DNA of 64,000 nucleotides from Rhizobium sp. RU36D (GCF_900176345.1 NZ_FWXU01000001.1:310001-374000); one strand, 5' to 3'; numbered from the stretch's first letter, positions 8,474 to 17,389 are shown. Made by a program: numbers and translations. The notes: generated by a model from the sequence alone, not told the origin.

Positions 8474-9418
8474 ATGACCGAAGATCTGAAAATTCCTCGC
8501 CATGAAGAGGGCGGCGCGTTCTGCGTCGCCGCGCTCTATCATTTTGCCCGCTTCCCGCGTTTCGAGAGCTTTCGCGAGCCGCTGTTGGCGCTGCTGCAGG
8601 AGAACGGCATCAAGGGCACGCTGCTGCTGGCCCATGAAGGCATTAACGGCACGATTGCCGGCACCGATGCGGGCATAGCCGCCGTGCTGGCCTTCCTCCG
8701 GGCGCAGCCGGAATTTACAGGCCTTGAGCACAAGGAAAGCCGCGCCTCCAAGATGCCCTTCGTGCGGCTGAAGGTGAAGCTGAAGAAGGAAATTGTGACC
8801 ATGGGCGTCGAGAACATCGACCCCAATGAGATCGTCGGCACCTATGTCGATCCGAAGGATTGGAATGCGCTGATCTCCGACCCGGAGACCATCGTCATCG
8901 ACACACGCAACGACTACGAAACCGCCATTGGTATCTTCAAGGGCGCGGTCGATCCCAATACCAAGACCTTCCGGGAATTCCCAGACTGGGTCCAGAACAA
9001 CCCCGGCCTGCACAACAAGCCGAAGATCGCGATGTATTGCACCGGCGGCATTCGCTGCGAAAAGGCCACCGCATACATGAAGCAACAGGGCTTCGACGAG
9101 GTCTACCACCTCAAGGGCGGCATTCTGAAATATCTGGAGGAAGTGCCGGCCGAGGAAAGCCTGTGGGAAGGCGCCTGCTTCGTCTTCGACGAGCGGGTGT
9201 CGATCGAGCACGGGCTGAAGCAGGGCAATCACAAGCTCTGCCACGCCTGCCGCAACCCGATCACGGCGGAAGAAATCACGTCGCCCTATTACGAAGAAGG
9301 CGTGTCCTGCTCCAACTGCTATGAGAGCCGGACGGAAGCCGATCGCGACCGCTATCGGCAACGGCAATTGCAGATCAGGCTGGCCAGGGAACGCGGCGAA
9401 AAGCACATCGGCAGCTAG
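8474..9418 (+). CDS. trhO: tRNA uridine(34) hydroxylase TrhO (rhodanese-like)
   Basis: A 314-residue YceA/TrhO protein, which hydroxylates U34 of tRNAs to ho5U using molecular oxygen. The N-terminal domain carries [18 protein letters not shown]. The rhodanese domain has VIDTRNDYE and the active-site loop [12 protein letters not shown] with the catalytic cysteine. The C-terminus has a paired-cysteine module (CHACRNP and CSNCYE). Length and motif order match the family. It stands as a single gene; its stop meets the stop of the convergent TetR gene within 4 bases. Confidence 0.95.
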   Translation: MTEDLKIPRHEEGGAFCVAALYHFARFPRFESFREPLLALLQENGIKGTLLLAHEGINGTIAGTDAGIAAVLAFLRAQPEFTGLEHKESRASKMPFVRLKVKLKKEIVTMGVENIDPNEIVGTYVDPKDWNALISDPETIVIDTRNDYETAIGIFKGAVDPNTKTFREFPDWVQNNPGLHNKPKIAMYCTGGIRCEKATAYMKQQGFDEVYHLKGGILKYLEEVPAEESLWEGACFVFDERVSIEHGLKQGNHKLCHACRNPITAEEITSPYYEEGVSCSNCYESRTEADRDRYRQRQLQIRLARERGEKHIGS

Positions 9419-10017
9419 GCCAAATTCCTCCGTGCCAGAAACCCCTCGCACATGCAGGTGAAGGCATCGATCGCCTTCGGCAGCACAGTCTGCGGATCGT
9501 CGCTCGCCGCCACCCAGAGCGCCGCGTTTAGCGCCGCACCGCTCATCAGGCGCGCGGCGGCCTCGGCATCGACGGGCCGCATGATACCGTCGGCGATGAA
9601 GCCCCTCACCTTCTCCAAAGTCGACTGAAGGCACAGGTTCTGGCTCGGCCAGCGTGACGGATCGCCCAGGAAGGCAGGACCATCGAGCAGCACGATGCGC
9701 TGCACGTCGGGCTCCAGAGCCATTTCAATATAGGCGCGCCCCTCGGCAAGAAGGCCATTCCAGGCACTGTCCGCGCTTGACCCGCTCATCTGGGCACGCC
9801 CCGCCATTTCCACATCGATCTGATGCACGACGGCGGCAAGCAGGCCGAGTTTATCGCCGAAGTTATGATAGAGCGCACCGCGAGTCAGGCCGACCTCAGC
9901 CGTCAGGTCGTCCATGGACGCGGCCGCGAACCCCTTTTCGGCGAAGGCCTTTCGCGCAGCGCCGATCAGCTTCGCCTTCGTCTCCTCCATCATTTCAATA
10001 CGGGTTCTTCGGGCCAT
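9415..10017 (-). CDS. TetR/AcrR family transcriptional repressor
   Basis: A 200-residue TetR-family repressor. The N-terminal HTH is clear ([18 protein letters not shown], then [19 protein letters not shown]), followed by a helical ligand domain of the TetR_C type. The ATG at 10017 has GAGG upstream; a start 36 bases earlier is less likely. It is divergent from the RidA-family gene. The 191-base gap holds two near-identical palindromic sites and a promoter (separate entries), so autoregulation and control of the neighbour are likely. Confidence 0.9.
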   Translation of the reverse strand: MARRTRIEMMEETKAKLIGAARKAFAEKGFAAASMDDLTAEVGLTRGALYHNFGDKLGLLAAVVHQIDVEMAGRAQMSGSSADSAWNGLLAEGRAYIEMALEPDVQRIVLLDGPAFLGDPSRWPSQNLCLQSTLEKVRGFIADGIMRPVDAEAAARLMSGAALNAALWVAASDDPQTVLPKAIDAFTCMCEGFLARRNLA

Positions 10018-10046
10018 CCTTGCCTCGTCATTCACACACGCGACGC

Positions 10047-10097
10047 ATGTCAATTGACATACGAGCCGTATCTATATAATAGACATACGCGGCGTAT
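10047..10097 (+). promoter_or_regulatory. Promoter with two TetR-type operators between tetR and the RidA gene
   Basis: TTGACA (10054-10059) and TATAAT (10075-10080), 15 bases apart, face the RidA gene. The spacer holds ATACG-AGC-CGTAT (10059-10071). A second copy, ATACG-CGG-CGTAT, lies at 10085-10097, centre to centre 26 bp. A separate perfect palindrome ATGTCAATTGACAT (10047-10060) overlaps the -35 box. The layout fits steric repression by the adjacent TetR protein. Confidence 0.75.
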
Positions 10098-10208
10098 ATC
10101 AAACTTCGCCCCGTGAGTGAACAGCAAAACCCAAAGCGTCCGCGCCGGCCTCTTCCAGATGGCCGAACGGATACCCGTGTGCGCGCGTCAGCGCCGGAAG
10201 GACAAACC

Positions 10209-10607
10209 ATGCATGTGAGAGAACCGATTTTTCCCGCAAACCGTCACGCCTTATACGAGGCGCACAAATACTCCGCTGCCATCCGGTCCGGCGACCTGAT
10301 TTTCGTGTCCGGCCAGGTGGGCAGCCGCGACGACGGATCCCAGGAGCCCGATTTCGAAAAACAGGTCCAGCTTGCCTTCGACAATCTCAATGCCGTGCTG
10401 AAGGCCGCGGGCTGCACGCTGCGGGACGTGATCGACGTCACCACGTTTCACACCGATCCGGAGCGTCAGGTCGAAACGGTCATGGCCGTCCGGGAGCGCA
10501 ATATCGGCGCGGCGCCCTATCCGAACTGGACGGCGGTCGGGGTAAACTGGCTGGCCGGCTTCGACTTCGAGATCAAGGTCATCGCCCGCATTCCGCAGGA
10601 AAACTAG
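10209..10607 (+). CDS. RidA/YjgF/YER057c family protein
   Basis: A 132-residue RidA-superfamily protein. Recognisable strands are IRSGDLIFVSGQVG and the helix AFDNLNAVLKAAGCTLRDVIDVTTF, which I split as AFDNLNAVLKAAGC and TLRDVIDVTTF. The end FEIKVIARIP matches the family, but the usual catalytic arginine of canonical RidA (IEVEAVA/xxR) appears as VIARIP. Family members hydrolyse reactive enamines or imines; some act in catabolic pathways. The ATG at 10209 with GGAAGGAC upstream is chosen. A start at 10113 would add a basic 32-residue tail. Probably repressed by the divergent TetR protein. Confidence 0.88.
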   Translation: MHVREPIFPANRHALYEAHKYSAAIRSGDLIFVSGQVGSRDDGSQEPDFEKQVQLAFDNLNAVLKAAGCTLRDVIDVTTFHTDPERQVETVMAVRERNIGAAPYPNWTAVGVNWLAGFDFEIKVIARIPQEN

Positions 10608-10618
10608 CCTCGATACGC

Positions 10619-10651
10619 AAAACCCGCCGGCAGGCCGGCGGGTTCGATGGC
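10619..10651. terminator. Terminator hairpin copy 1 (33-bp direct repeat)
   Basis: AACCCGCCGGC pairs with GCCGGCGGGTT. In the minus direction the stem is followed by TTTTGCG, so as an intrinsic terminator it reads best from the metQ side, though it lies directly after the RidA gene. The same 33 bases recur at 10863-10895 with one mismatch. Confidence 0.65.
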
Positions 10652-10707
10652 TGCTAAAAACTCTCGTCCCAGGTCTTTCGACGTTGGCTTTGACCGAAAA
10701 CCTCACC

Positions 10708-10818
10708 GTCATGCCGGCCGCCGAGCCGGCATCCAGCGCAATCAAGTCCTTGATTGCGAGAGACTCTTTTCACGGCGCAGACGCGCCGTGGCTGGATTCC
10801 GGCCTTCGCCGGAATGAC
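10708..10818. repeat. RIME/BIME-like mosaic intergenic repeat
   Basis: The element is bounded by imperfect inverted arms, GTCATGCCGGC... (10708-10737) and ...GCCGGAATGAC (10791-10818). Between them lie GCAATCAAG-TC-CTTGATTGC (10738-10757) and CACGGCG-N6-CGCCGTG (10771-10790). The end arms also fold on themselves. There is no open reading frame. The organisation and the terminal GTCATxCCGGC/GCCGGAATGAC are typical of dispersed alphaproteobacterial palindromic elements. Confidence 0.75.
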
Positions 10819-10862
10819 GGCTGAATAAAGTTTTGCGGAAAACCCATCTTTGTCAGCAGTCC

Positions 10863-10895
10863 AAAACCCGCCGACAGGCCGGCGGGTTCGATGGC
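10863..10895 (-). terminator. metQ terminator, copy 2 of the 33-bp direct repeat
   Basis: The stem AACCCGCCGGC / GTCGGCGGGTT in the minus direction is followed by TTTTGG, 24 bases after the metQ stop. It differs from the copy at 10619-10651 by one base. The two copies flank the mosaic repeat. Confidence 0.8.
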
Positions 10896-10918
10896 AACCT
10901 TAAAAGGCAGGGGCGAGG

Positions 10919-11698
10919 TTACCAGGACGGGATGACCGCGCCCTTTAACTCCTCAGCGATAAAGGCCTTGACCTGATCGCTATGGTAGGACTCGACAAGT
11001 GTCTTGACCCAGGGGGCATCCTTGTCGGCCGACTTTACGGCGATCACGTTGATATAGGGGGCCTTTTCGCTTTCGCGGCCGATCGGGTCCTTGCCCGGAT
11101 CGAGACCGGCTTCCAGCGCGTAGTTGGTATTGATGACTGACGCATCGACGTCATCAAGCGCGCGCGGCAGCTGGGCGGCATCAAGTTCGGCGAAGTTCAG
11201 GTTCTTCGGGTTTTCGACAACATCAGCGGGACCGACCTTCAGGCCGGCATCCGGCTTGAACTTGATCAGGCCCTTGTCGGCGAGGATGAGCAGCGCACGG
11301 CCGCCATTGGTCGGATCATTCGGGATGGCAATAGTCGCACCGTCAGCCAGTTCCTCCAGGCTCTTCACCTTCTTGGAATAGATGCCCATGGGGAAGTTCA
11401 CGGACTGGCCGACACTGACGAGGTCAAAGCCGCGGTCCTTCACCTGGTTGTCCAGATAGGGCTGGTGCTGGAAGGAATTGGCGTTGAGGTCCCCATCGGC
11501 CAGCGCCTGGTTGGGCACGACGTAGTCGGAGAATTCCAGGATCTCGATCTCCAGGCCTTTGCCGGCAGCCACTTCCTTAACCTTCTCCATGATCTGGGCG
11601 TGCGGGCCGGGCGTCACGCCGATCTTGATGGTTTCGGCGAGCGCGGCACCGGCCGAGAACAGAGCGGCAAGCGAGGCCGCGAGGATCAGTTTCTTCAT
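10919..11698 (-). CDS. metQ: Methionine ABC transporter substrate-binding protein MetQ
   Basis: A 259-residue periplasmic MetQ/NlpA-family protein that captures methionine for MetNI. The signal peptide is MKKLILAASLAALFSAGAALA, cleaved before ETIKIGVTPG. There is no lipobox cysteine, so unlike E. coli MetQ it looks soluble rather than a lipoprotein. Family motifs include FSDYVVPNQAL, NANSFQHQPYLD and AIPNDPTNGGRAL. It lies 42 bases after metI on the same strand and is the last gene of metNIQ, followed by a strong terminator. Confidence 0.94.
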   Translation of the reverse strand: MKKLILAASLAALFSAGAALAETIKIGVTPGPHAQIMEKVKEVAAGKGLEIEILEFSDYVVPNQALADGDLNANSFQHQPYLDNQVKDRGFDLVSVGQSVNFPMGIYSKKVKSLEELADGATIAIPNDPTNGGRALLILADKGLIKFKPDAGLKVGPADVVENPKNLNFAELDAAQLPRALDDVDASVINTNYALEAGLDPGKDPIGRESEKAPYINVIAVKSADKDAPWVKTLVESYHSDQVKAFIAEELKGAVIPSW

Positions 11699-11740
11699 GG
11701 GTACTCTCCTTTGATGTCCCTGGATGTTCCTTGGGAGGAA

Positions 11741-12409
11741 TTAGTTTTTGCGGCTGCGCTTGTCGAAGCGTCGGGCGAGCGCGTCGCCGACGCTCTGGAC
11801 CGCCTGCACCAGCACGATAAGCACCACGACCACCGCCAGCATCACATCAGGCATGAAGCGCTGGTAGCCATAGCGAATACCGAGATCGCCAAGCCCACCT
11901 CCGCCCACGGCACCGACCATCGCGGAATAGCCGATGAGGCTGACCGCGGTCATGGTGAGCGCCAGCACGATGCCCGGCCGCGCCTCGGCCAGCAGCACCT
12001 TGGTGACGATCTGCAGCGGCGTCGCGCCCATGGCGCGGGCTGCCTCGATCAGCCCCTTGTCCACTTCGCGGATCGCCGCCTCGATCAGACGCGCGACAAA
12101 GGGAACGGTGGCGACCGTCAGCGGAACGATGGCCGCGGAGGTGCCGATCGATGTTCCCGTCACGAAGCGAGTAAATGGAATGATGGCCACTACGAGGATG
12201 ATGAACGGCGTCGAGCGAACTGCGTTCACCACAAGCCCGAAGACCCGGTTGACCGTGGGTGCAGAAAACAGCTCGCCCCGGCCGCTTGTGGCCAGAAACA
12301 CGCCGATCGGCAGGCCGATGACGGTGCCTATGACGCCGGCAATGGCGACCATCTGCAGGGTCTGCAGCAAGGCCTTGAGGATCAGGTTGAACAGCATGTC
12401 AGGCGCCAT
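11741..12409 (-). CDS. metI: Methionine ABC transporter permease MetI
   Basis: A 222-residue inner-membrane permease with about five to six hydrophobic helices. The EAA-type loop that contacts the ATPase is visible as [25 protein letters not shown], here split [14 protein letters not shown] / [11 protein letters not shown]. It starts at 12409 inside the last codons of metN (11-base overlap), indicating translational coupling. A second ATG at 12397 is possible. With MetN and MetQ it forms a D/L-methionine importer. Confidence 0.93.
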   Translation of the reverse strand: MAPDMLFNLILKALLQTLQMVAIAGVIGTVIGLPIGVFLATSGRGELFSAPTVNRVFGLVVNAVRSTPFIILVVAIIPFTRFVTGTSIGTSAAIVPLTVATVPFVARLIEAAIREVDKGLIEAARAMGATPLQIVTKVLLAEARPGIVLALTMTAVSLIGYSAMVGAVGGGGLGDLGIRYGYQRFMPDVMLAVVVVLIVLVQAVQSVGDALARRFDKRSRKN

Positions 12410-13481
12410 AGCCGAGCACCTCCGTTGCAAGTCCCGTCTGCTGGTAGAACGTATTCGCCCGTGCAAGCGTCTGGGGATCGGCCGGGTAGGCAACGACCAG
12501 CGACCCGAAGGGTTCGCCGGAGATCTCATCGATGGCGCCGGCGAGAATGTTGACCTCGGGGCCAAGCTCTGCCACCAGCCGCGCTGTAAGCGGCTGAAAC
12601 GCCGTATCGCCAAAGAAGATCAACCGCACGAAGGCGCGGTCGCCTGCCGCCGGAACCGGCTTCAGATCGGAGCTGATCCACTCCGGCAGCTTGGCGCCGA
12701 TGCTGGCGGAGAGCAGCGCCTGGGTGGTTTCGTGCCGCGGCCGGGTGAAGATGTCGAAGGTCCGCCCCTCCTCCACGATCAGGCCCTTGTCGATCACCGC
12801 GACGCGCGAGGCGATGGTCTTCACCACCTCCATCTCGTGGGTGATCAAAAGAACCGTCAGCCCGAGGTCACGATTGATCGTCTTCAACAGGTCCAGGATC
12901 GATTGCGTCGTTTCCGGATCGAGTGCCGAGGTCGCCTCGTCCGACAACAGCAGGCTGGGCTCTGTCGCCAAGGCCCGGGCAATGCCGACACGCTGCTTCT
13001 GGCCGCCCGACAATTCCGCCGGATAGCGGCCAGCCTTGTCGGAGAGGCCGACGAGTTCCATCAACGGGCCAACCTTGGCCTCGATCGCCTTGCGGTCATG
13101 GCCTGCTATCTCCAGCGGCAGGCCGATATTATCGGCAACGGTGCGCGACGAGAGAAGATTGAAGTGCTGGAAGATCATGCCGACCGAACGGCGAAGCGTG
13201 CGCAACCCGGCATCGTCAAGCGCCCCGACATCCACGCCATCGACCAGCACCTGGCCGGATGTCGGCTTTTCAAGTCCGTTGACCAAGCGGATCAGCGTCG
13301 ACTTGCCGGCACCGGAACGGCCGATAATGCCGGTGATCACGCCTTTTGGCACGGAATAATCGATACCGGCGAGCGCGGTAAATCCGGTTTGATCTCCCGT
13401 GCCGCCGAAATGCTTGGTCACGCCGGCAAAGGCGACCATGGGCCGTTCGGCATTCGCCGGGTTGTTGACAGTCGCGGTCAC
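12399..13481 (-). CDS. metN: Methionine ABC transporter ATP-binding protein MetN
   Basis: A 360-residue ATPase. Walker [10 protein letters not shown] is at residues 54-62, the signature is LSGGQKQR, Walker B is [12 protein letters not shown], and the switch histidine is in LLITHEME. The C-terminal 80-100 residues form the NIL domain that binds methionine and inhibits transport when the cell is full. The start is GTG at 13481 with GGAG 9 bases upstream; an ATG at 13439 is the alternative. It is the first gene of metNIQ. Confidence 0.94.
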   Translation of the reverse strand: MTATVNNPANAERPMVAFAGVTKHFGGTGDQTGFTALAGIDYSVPKGVITGIIGRSGAGKSTLIRLVNGLEKPTSGQVLVDGVDVGALDDAGLRTLRRSVGMIFQHFNLLSSRTVADNIGLPLEIAGHDRKAIEAKVGPLMELVGLSDKAGRYPAELSGGQKQRVGIARALATEPSLLLSDEATSALDPETTQSILDLLKTINRDLGLTVLLITHEMEVVKTIASRVAVIDKGLIVEEGRTFDIFTRPRHETTQALLSASIGAKLPEWISSDLKPVPAAGDRAFVRLIFFGDTAFQPLTARLVAELGPEVNILAGAIDEISGEPFGSLVVAYPADPQTLARANTFYQQTGLATEVLGYGA

Positions 13482-13782
13482 AGGGCGGCTCCGGACATGG
13501 GGCTGCTGAGACGGGTTATGGCATTCATGATAGGCTCTCGGTCACGGCGCCCGGCAGATCCGGGCAAGATGGATGGCACTCGCAATCTAGTGCGAGATAC
13601 ACATTCGACGGTCGGTGGGCCGCTCTATCATTTCAATCCGTGCCTTTTCAAACCCTGGAAGCGCAGGTCAGCCATGCGCCTGAGGAAACTGATGCTGTTA
13701 TGGCGCCAGCTTCCGCAAAAACGGAGAGAAAAAATTCCAGAATTTGGCTTAGGTGTGAAAAATTACGCTGATCGACCTGTCG
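13482..13782. other. Intergenic region between metN and the EAL gene
   Basis: About 300 bases without a supported gene. It must hold the metNIQ promoter. A small perfect hairpin, CTCGCA-ATCTAG-TGCGAG (13579-13596), lies about 100 bases upstream of metN. I looked for conserved SAM riboswitch cores and did not see one. The 3' end of the EAL gene bounds it on the right. Confidence 0.5.
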
Positions 13783-14514
13783 CTACGCCGCGACAGGCAG
13801 CACGAACTCTTCGAAGGCCGGGCGGGCGATCAGATAGCCCTGGATCAGGTTCACGCCAAGATCGCGCAGCACCTTCATCTCGTCTGCGGTCTCGACACCC
13901 TCGCACACGGCGATGATGCCGAATTCCCGGAGCATGTTCAGCGTATGGGAGACGACAATCCGCTTGGACTTGCTCGTATCGATGCCGCGCACCAGATCCA
14001 TGTCGAGCTTGACGATATCGGGCTGGAACATGGCGAGCAGATTGAGACCCGCATGTCCGGCGCCGAAATCATCGATGGCCGTGCTGAAGCCGATATCCTT
14101 GTAGGTTTTGAGGATATTCAGCAGATGGGCGGTATCGATCTTCTCGCTTTCGGTGAACTCGAAGATGATCCGGTTCAGCGGAAACCCGACGCGGTCGGCC
14201 GTGGCCAGCGTCATGCGAATGCAGGCACGCGGTTCGTAGACCGCGTTTGGCATGAAATTGATGGAGAGCTTGGAGCCTTCCGGCGCCCGCGCCGCCGCAA
14301 GCTCGATGGCCTTCACCCGGCACTGCTGGTCGAAGGCATAGCGGTTGTGCTCGTTGACCTGGGCAATGATCGTACCGGCGCCGGCGCCGTCGACGCCGCG
14401 CACCAGCGCCTCATAGGCGAAAACCTGGCCGTTACTGACATCCACGATGGGCTGGAACGCCATCGAAAATGGCGTTTCAAATCCCTTGCCATCACGACAC
14501 CCAGCACACGCCAT
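13783..14514 (-). CDS. EAL domain c-di-GMP phosphodiesterase
   Basis: A 243-residue stand-alone EAL protein with no GGDEF or membrane part. All catalytic positions look intact: E35 in YEALVRG, the asparagine in LSINFMPN, E in FEFTESEK, the metal pair in DDFGAG, K in VKLDMDLV, E in CEGVET, and Q in LIQGYLIARP. It should hydrolyse c-di-GMP to pGpG and lower the sessile-state signal. The N-terminus carries MACAGC, a Cys-x-x-Cys pair unusual for EAL proteins. The ATG has GGAG upstream. It follows the beta-glucosidase by 64 bases on the same strand. Confidence 0.92.
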   Translation of the reverse strand: MACAGCRDGKGFETPFSMAFQPIVDVSNGQVFAYEALVRGVDGAGAGTIIAQVNEHNRYAFDQQCRVKAIELAAARAPEGSKLSINFMPNAVYEPRACIRMTLATADRVGFPLNRIIFEFTESEKIDTAHLLNILKTYKDIGFSTAIDDFGAGHAGLNLLAMFQPDIVKLDMDLVRGIDTSKSKRIVVSHTLNMLREFGIIAVCEGVETADEMKVLRDLGVNLIQGYLIARPAFEEFVLPVAA

Positions 14515-14578
14515 CTCGCTTCTCCTAGCCGAAAACGAGAGGGTAACCGAGCTGTCTTAAAAAGACGTCTACCGGACG

Positions 14579-15955
14579 CTATGCCGACTTGTAGTTTCCG
14601 GCCGGGAATTGAGCCGCAAGCTCACTATACCACTTCCCGCTCTTCTTCACCGTCCGCACCTGCGTGTCGTAATCGACATGAACGAGCCCGAACCGCATGC
14701 GGTAGCCCTCAGCCCATTCGAAATTGTCCATCAGGCTCCAGGCGAAATAGCCGCGCATCGGGAAGCCATCCTTGATCAGGTCCGCCACCACGCCGAGATG
14801 TTCGCTGTAGTAGTCCAGGCGCGGCTGGTCATCCACCTCGCCCTTGGCATCCAGACCCATATTGTAGCAGGCGCCGTTTTCAGTGATGTAGCAGACGGGC
14901 AACTCGTAGCGATCGTACAGCGTCTCGACCAAGGACTTCAGCGCCGGGGCATAGACTTCCCAGCCGATATCGGTCTTGACCTTGGAAACGGGCGGTGCGT
15001 CCTTGGTGGCAGGGTAGTCGGCCGAGGCATCCGGATTGGCGGAGACGCGCATCGGCGTGTAGTAGTTGAGGCCCCACCAGTCGAGCTTCTGGCTGATGAT
15101 TTCGAGGTCGCCATCCTCCACCTTGGGCATCTTGTCCCCCAGTGCTTCCATCATATCTGCAGGATATTCGCCCTTGAAGACCGGCCCGAAGAAGGCACCG
15201 TTGTGGAACTGGAAGGCGCGCTCGGCGGCGGCCTTGTCCTCGGCACTGTCGGAACCGGGGATCACGGAATGGGCGTTCAAGACGAGGCCCGCCGGCACCT
15301 GCGGCGCGACCTGGCGGATGGCATCGACACCAAGGCCATGGGCAAGATTGGTATAGTGCATGGCATGGAGTGCCGCTTCCATATTGCGCTCTCCCGGCGC
15401 GTGCACGCCATAGAGATGGCTGAGCCAGACCGAGCACCACGGCTCGTTGAAGGTCGCAACCGCATCCAGCCGGTCACCGAGACGCGCCATGACCACCTTG
15501 GCATAACGCTGGAAGGCATAGGCCGTGGACCGCGCCGTCCAGCCCCCGTCGCCCATCAGCGCCAACGGCAGGTCCCAATGATAGAGCGTCGCGAAAGCCT
15601 TGATGTTGCGCGCCTTCAGGCCGTCCACGAGCTTGTCGTAAAAGTCGAGGCCCGGCTCGTTGATGCGGCCGGTGCCTTCAGGAATGATCCGCGGCCAGGC
15701 GATCGAGAACCGGTAGGCGGAAACACCCATTTCCGCGATCAGGTCGAGATCCTGCTCCCACCTGTTGTAGTGATCGCAGGCGATGTCGCCATTGTGCCGG
15801 CCAAACACCCGGCCGGGCATGTTGGAAAACGCATCCCAGATCGACGGCTTGCGGCCATCGGCTTTCGACGCACCCTCGATCTGGAAGGAGGCTGTGGCCA
15901 CACCGAATACGAAATCGCCGGGAAAACGCGCGGCAAGGGTCTTGGGATCGGTCAT
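14579..15955 (-). CDS. GH1 family beta-glucosidase
   Basis: A 458-residue glycoside hydrolase family 1 enzyme (GH1 enzymes act on cellobiose or aryl beta-glucosides). The N-terminal signature FPGDFVFGVATASFQIEG is complete. The acid/base glutamate is E171 in ATFNEPW, the nucleophile lies in CYITENGA (near residue 370), and the sugar-binding WSLMDNFEWAEGY is present. There is no signal peptide, so it acts in the cytoplasm on imported glycosides. The ATG at 15955 is chosen by family start. Upstream lie the CTGCAACGTTGCAG palindrome and GGTTTAAACC, so LacI-type control is likely. The EAL gene follows. Confidence 0.93.
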   Translation of the reverse strand: MTDPKTLAARFPGDFVFGVATASFQIEGASKADGRKPSIWDAFSNMPGRVFGRHNGDIACDHYNRWEQDLDLIAEMGVSAYRFSIAWPRIIPEGTGRINEPGLDFYDKLVDGLKARNIKAFATLYHWDLPLALMGDGGWTARSTAYAFQRYAKVVMARLGDRLDAVATFNEPWCSVWLSHLYGVHAPGERNMEAALHAMHYTNLAHGLGVDAIRQVAPQVPAGLVLNAHSVIPGSDSAEDKAAAERAFQFHNGAFFGPVFKGEYPADMMEALGDKMPKVEDGDLEIISQKLDWWGLNYYTPMRVSANPDASADYPATKDAPPVSKVKTDIGWEVYAPALKSLVETLYDRYELPVCYITENGACYNMGLDAKGEVDDQPRLDYYSEHLGVVADLIKDGFPMRGYFAWSLMDNFEWAEGYRMRFGLVHVDYDTQVRTVKKSGKWYSELAAQFPAGNYKSA

Positions 15956-16024
15956 GGTCTTGGTCTCACACGCTAGGCATCCGGCACATGACCTGCGCCA
16001 GACTGCTGAAATTGGGTCCAAAGC

Positions 16025-16084
16025 GGTTTAAACCATGTGCGTGCGGGGGTGAAGACCCCCTCGTCATATTCTGCAACGTTGCAG
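16025..16084 (-). promoter_or_regulatory. Operator region of the beta-glucosidase gene
   Basis: CTGCAACGTTGCAG (16071-16084) is a perfect palindrome with the central CG typical of LacI-family operators. Read on the minus strand it is followed at once by AATATG, a possible -10 box. A second perfect palindrome, GGTTTAAACC (16025-16034), lies 70 bases upstream of the ATG, and a hairpin GGGGGT-GAAG-ACCCCC sits at 16045-16060. The first motif recurs at 19826-19839. Confidence 0.65.
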
Positions 16085-16102
16085 CGAACGAGGGTACATC
16101 GG

Positions 16103-16495
16103 CTAACCAGCGTCGAAATCGGCACGCGCCAGAGCGATCTGCGACTTGTGGCGCCTGGACCAGTCCACAAGCGATATCACCATCTCGGCAAACTCCCTGC
16201 CGAGCGGCGTCAGCTCATAGGTCACGGATGGCGGCACGGTCGGCTCCACCAGACGGCTGACCATTCCATCCCGCTCCAAGCGTCGCACCGTCAGCGTCAT
16301 CATTCGCTGGGAAATGCCTGGAAGTGCCCGCTCCAGCTGCCGAAATCGCCTCGGACCCCGGGCGAGTTCGGCAATCGCCATCACGGTCCAGCGCTCGCCC
16401 AGTCTGTCGAGCACATCGCGCAAGCCGCAGTCCTCGTGATCTGGTTGCCCGCAAGGTTCCAGGTCAAGGGTCACATCCGTGTTCGCGACTGACAT
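16103..16495 (-). CDS. HxlR family transcriptional regulator
   Basis: A 130-residue winged-helix HxlR/MarR-like regulator. Family marks are CGLRDVLDRLGERWTVMAIAEL, written as CGLRDVLDRLGE / RWTVMAIAEL, then RRFRQLERALPGISQRMMT and the wing VTYELTPLGREF. The N-terminal C16/C23 region (LEPCGQPDHEDCG) contains the cysteine used by some members for redox sensing. The ATG at 16495 has AAGGAGG upstream; TTG three bases earlier is unlikely. It is divergent from the NAD(P)H-binding oxidoreductase, the same pairing as E. coli ytfH/qorB. Confidence 0.9.
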   Translation of the reverse strand: MSVANTDVTLDLEPCGQPDHEDCGLRDVLDRLGERWTVMAIAELARGPRRFRQLERALPGISQRMMTLTVRRLERDGMVSRLVEPTVPPSVTYELTPLGREFAEMVISLVDWSRRHKSQIALARADFDAG

Positions 16496-16566
16496 CAAAG
16501 TGCCTCCTTACATCAGGCTCCGGGCCTGCCTAACCTATGCGCATCATCACGCAAAGGAAACGCATC

Positions 16567-17379
16567 ATGATCCTGATTACCGGCATTTCCGGACGGCTTG
16601 GCTCCCTCATTCACGCCGGTGCCATTGCCAGGGGCCTGGCGCCGATGGCCGGAAGCAGCAAGCCGCAGGGCATCGGCGAGCGAACACGGCGCATCGACTT
16701 CGACGACCCGGACTCTCTCGACCTCGGTGGTGTCTCGACCCTGATGATCGTATCGGCGGGTTACGGCGAAGACGACGTGGTGATCGGCCGCCACGAGAGG
16801 ATCATCTCCGCCGCCGAGCAAAAGGGCGTGCAACACATCGTCTATACGAGCCTTGCAGGTGAAGGAGATCACCTGGCCTTCGCGCTGGCCCATAGATGGA
16901 CCGAACGGCGGCTTCAGCGCAGCAGCGCCGATCGGACCATCCTGCGCAATGGCCTCTATGCCGAGTTGATCGCGGACCTGTCTGCCCCCGTGGATGGCAT
17001 CATCACCGCGCCATTTGGCACAGGCAGGATCTCGGCGGTGGCCCGCGCCGACCTTGCCGAAGCGGCCGTGACGGTCTTGGCCAATCCCGCCGCGCACCGG
17101 AACCGTATCTATGAACTGTCAGGAACGGACGCATGGAGCATAGGCGAGCTGGCGGATGCCGTCGGCGTCGTGTACCGGCCGATCGGTCTCGGCGCCCAGC
17201 GCGAACACCTCGCCACCCTGCCCCTGCTTCCCTTCCAGCCGGCGATGCTGATGTCGATCTATAGCGCCGCGGCCCATGGCTTTCTAGAAAGCCATCGCTC
17301 CGATCTGCAGGCACTGCTGGAGAGGCCACCGCGGCCATCTCTGGCCGAGGCTCTGAAACACCTCGGCCAGGCACGCTGA
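16567..17379 (+). CDS. NmrA/QOR2-like NAD(P)H-binding oxidoreductase
   Basis: A 270-residue atypical short-chain dehydrogenase. The dinucleotide fold starts at once with ILITGISGRLGSLIHAGAIA (a G-x-x-G-x-x-G variant). HIVYTSLAG and TILRNGLYAE match the quinone-oxidoreductase-2 branch. The Tyr-xxx-Lys catalytic motif of classical SDRs is absent, as expected. The ATG at 16567 has AAAGGAAA upstream. Control by the divergent HxlR protein is likely. It may reduce quinones or act as a redox sensor; the substrate is not known. The stop faces the convergent dehydrogenase gene 10 bases away. Confidence 0.85.
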   Translation: MILITGISGRLGSLIHAGAIARGLAPMAGSSKPQGIGERTRRIDFDDPDSLDLGGVSTLMIVSAGYGEDDVVIGRHERIISAAEQKGVQHIVYTSLAGEGDHLAFALAHRWTERRLQRSSADRTILRNGLYAELIADLSAPVDGIITAPFGTGRISAVARADLAEAAVTVLANPAAHRNRIYELSGTDAWSIGELADAVGVVYRPIGLGAQREHLATLPLLPFQPAMLMSIYSAAAHGFLESHRSDLQALLERPPRPSLAEALKHLGQAR

Positions 17380-17389
17380 TGATCTGATG

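Noticed and set aside
11465..12553. 362-residue plus-strand frame over metQ and metI
   Set aside because: It is antisense to recognisable met genes, with His/Arg/Asp-rich shadow composition.
13482..13782. Possible SAM riboswitch upstream of metN
   Set aside because: I looked for SAM-II/SAM-V type conserved cores and pseudoknot pairing and saw only a small CTCGCA/TGCGAG hairpin. A covariance-model search would decide.
11934..13916. 660-residue open frame on the plus strand
   Set aside because: It overlaps metI, metN and the EAL gene in antisense and lacks any motif.
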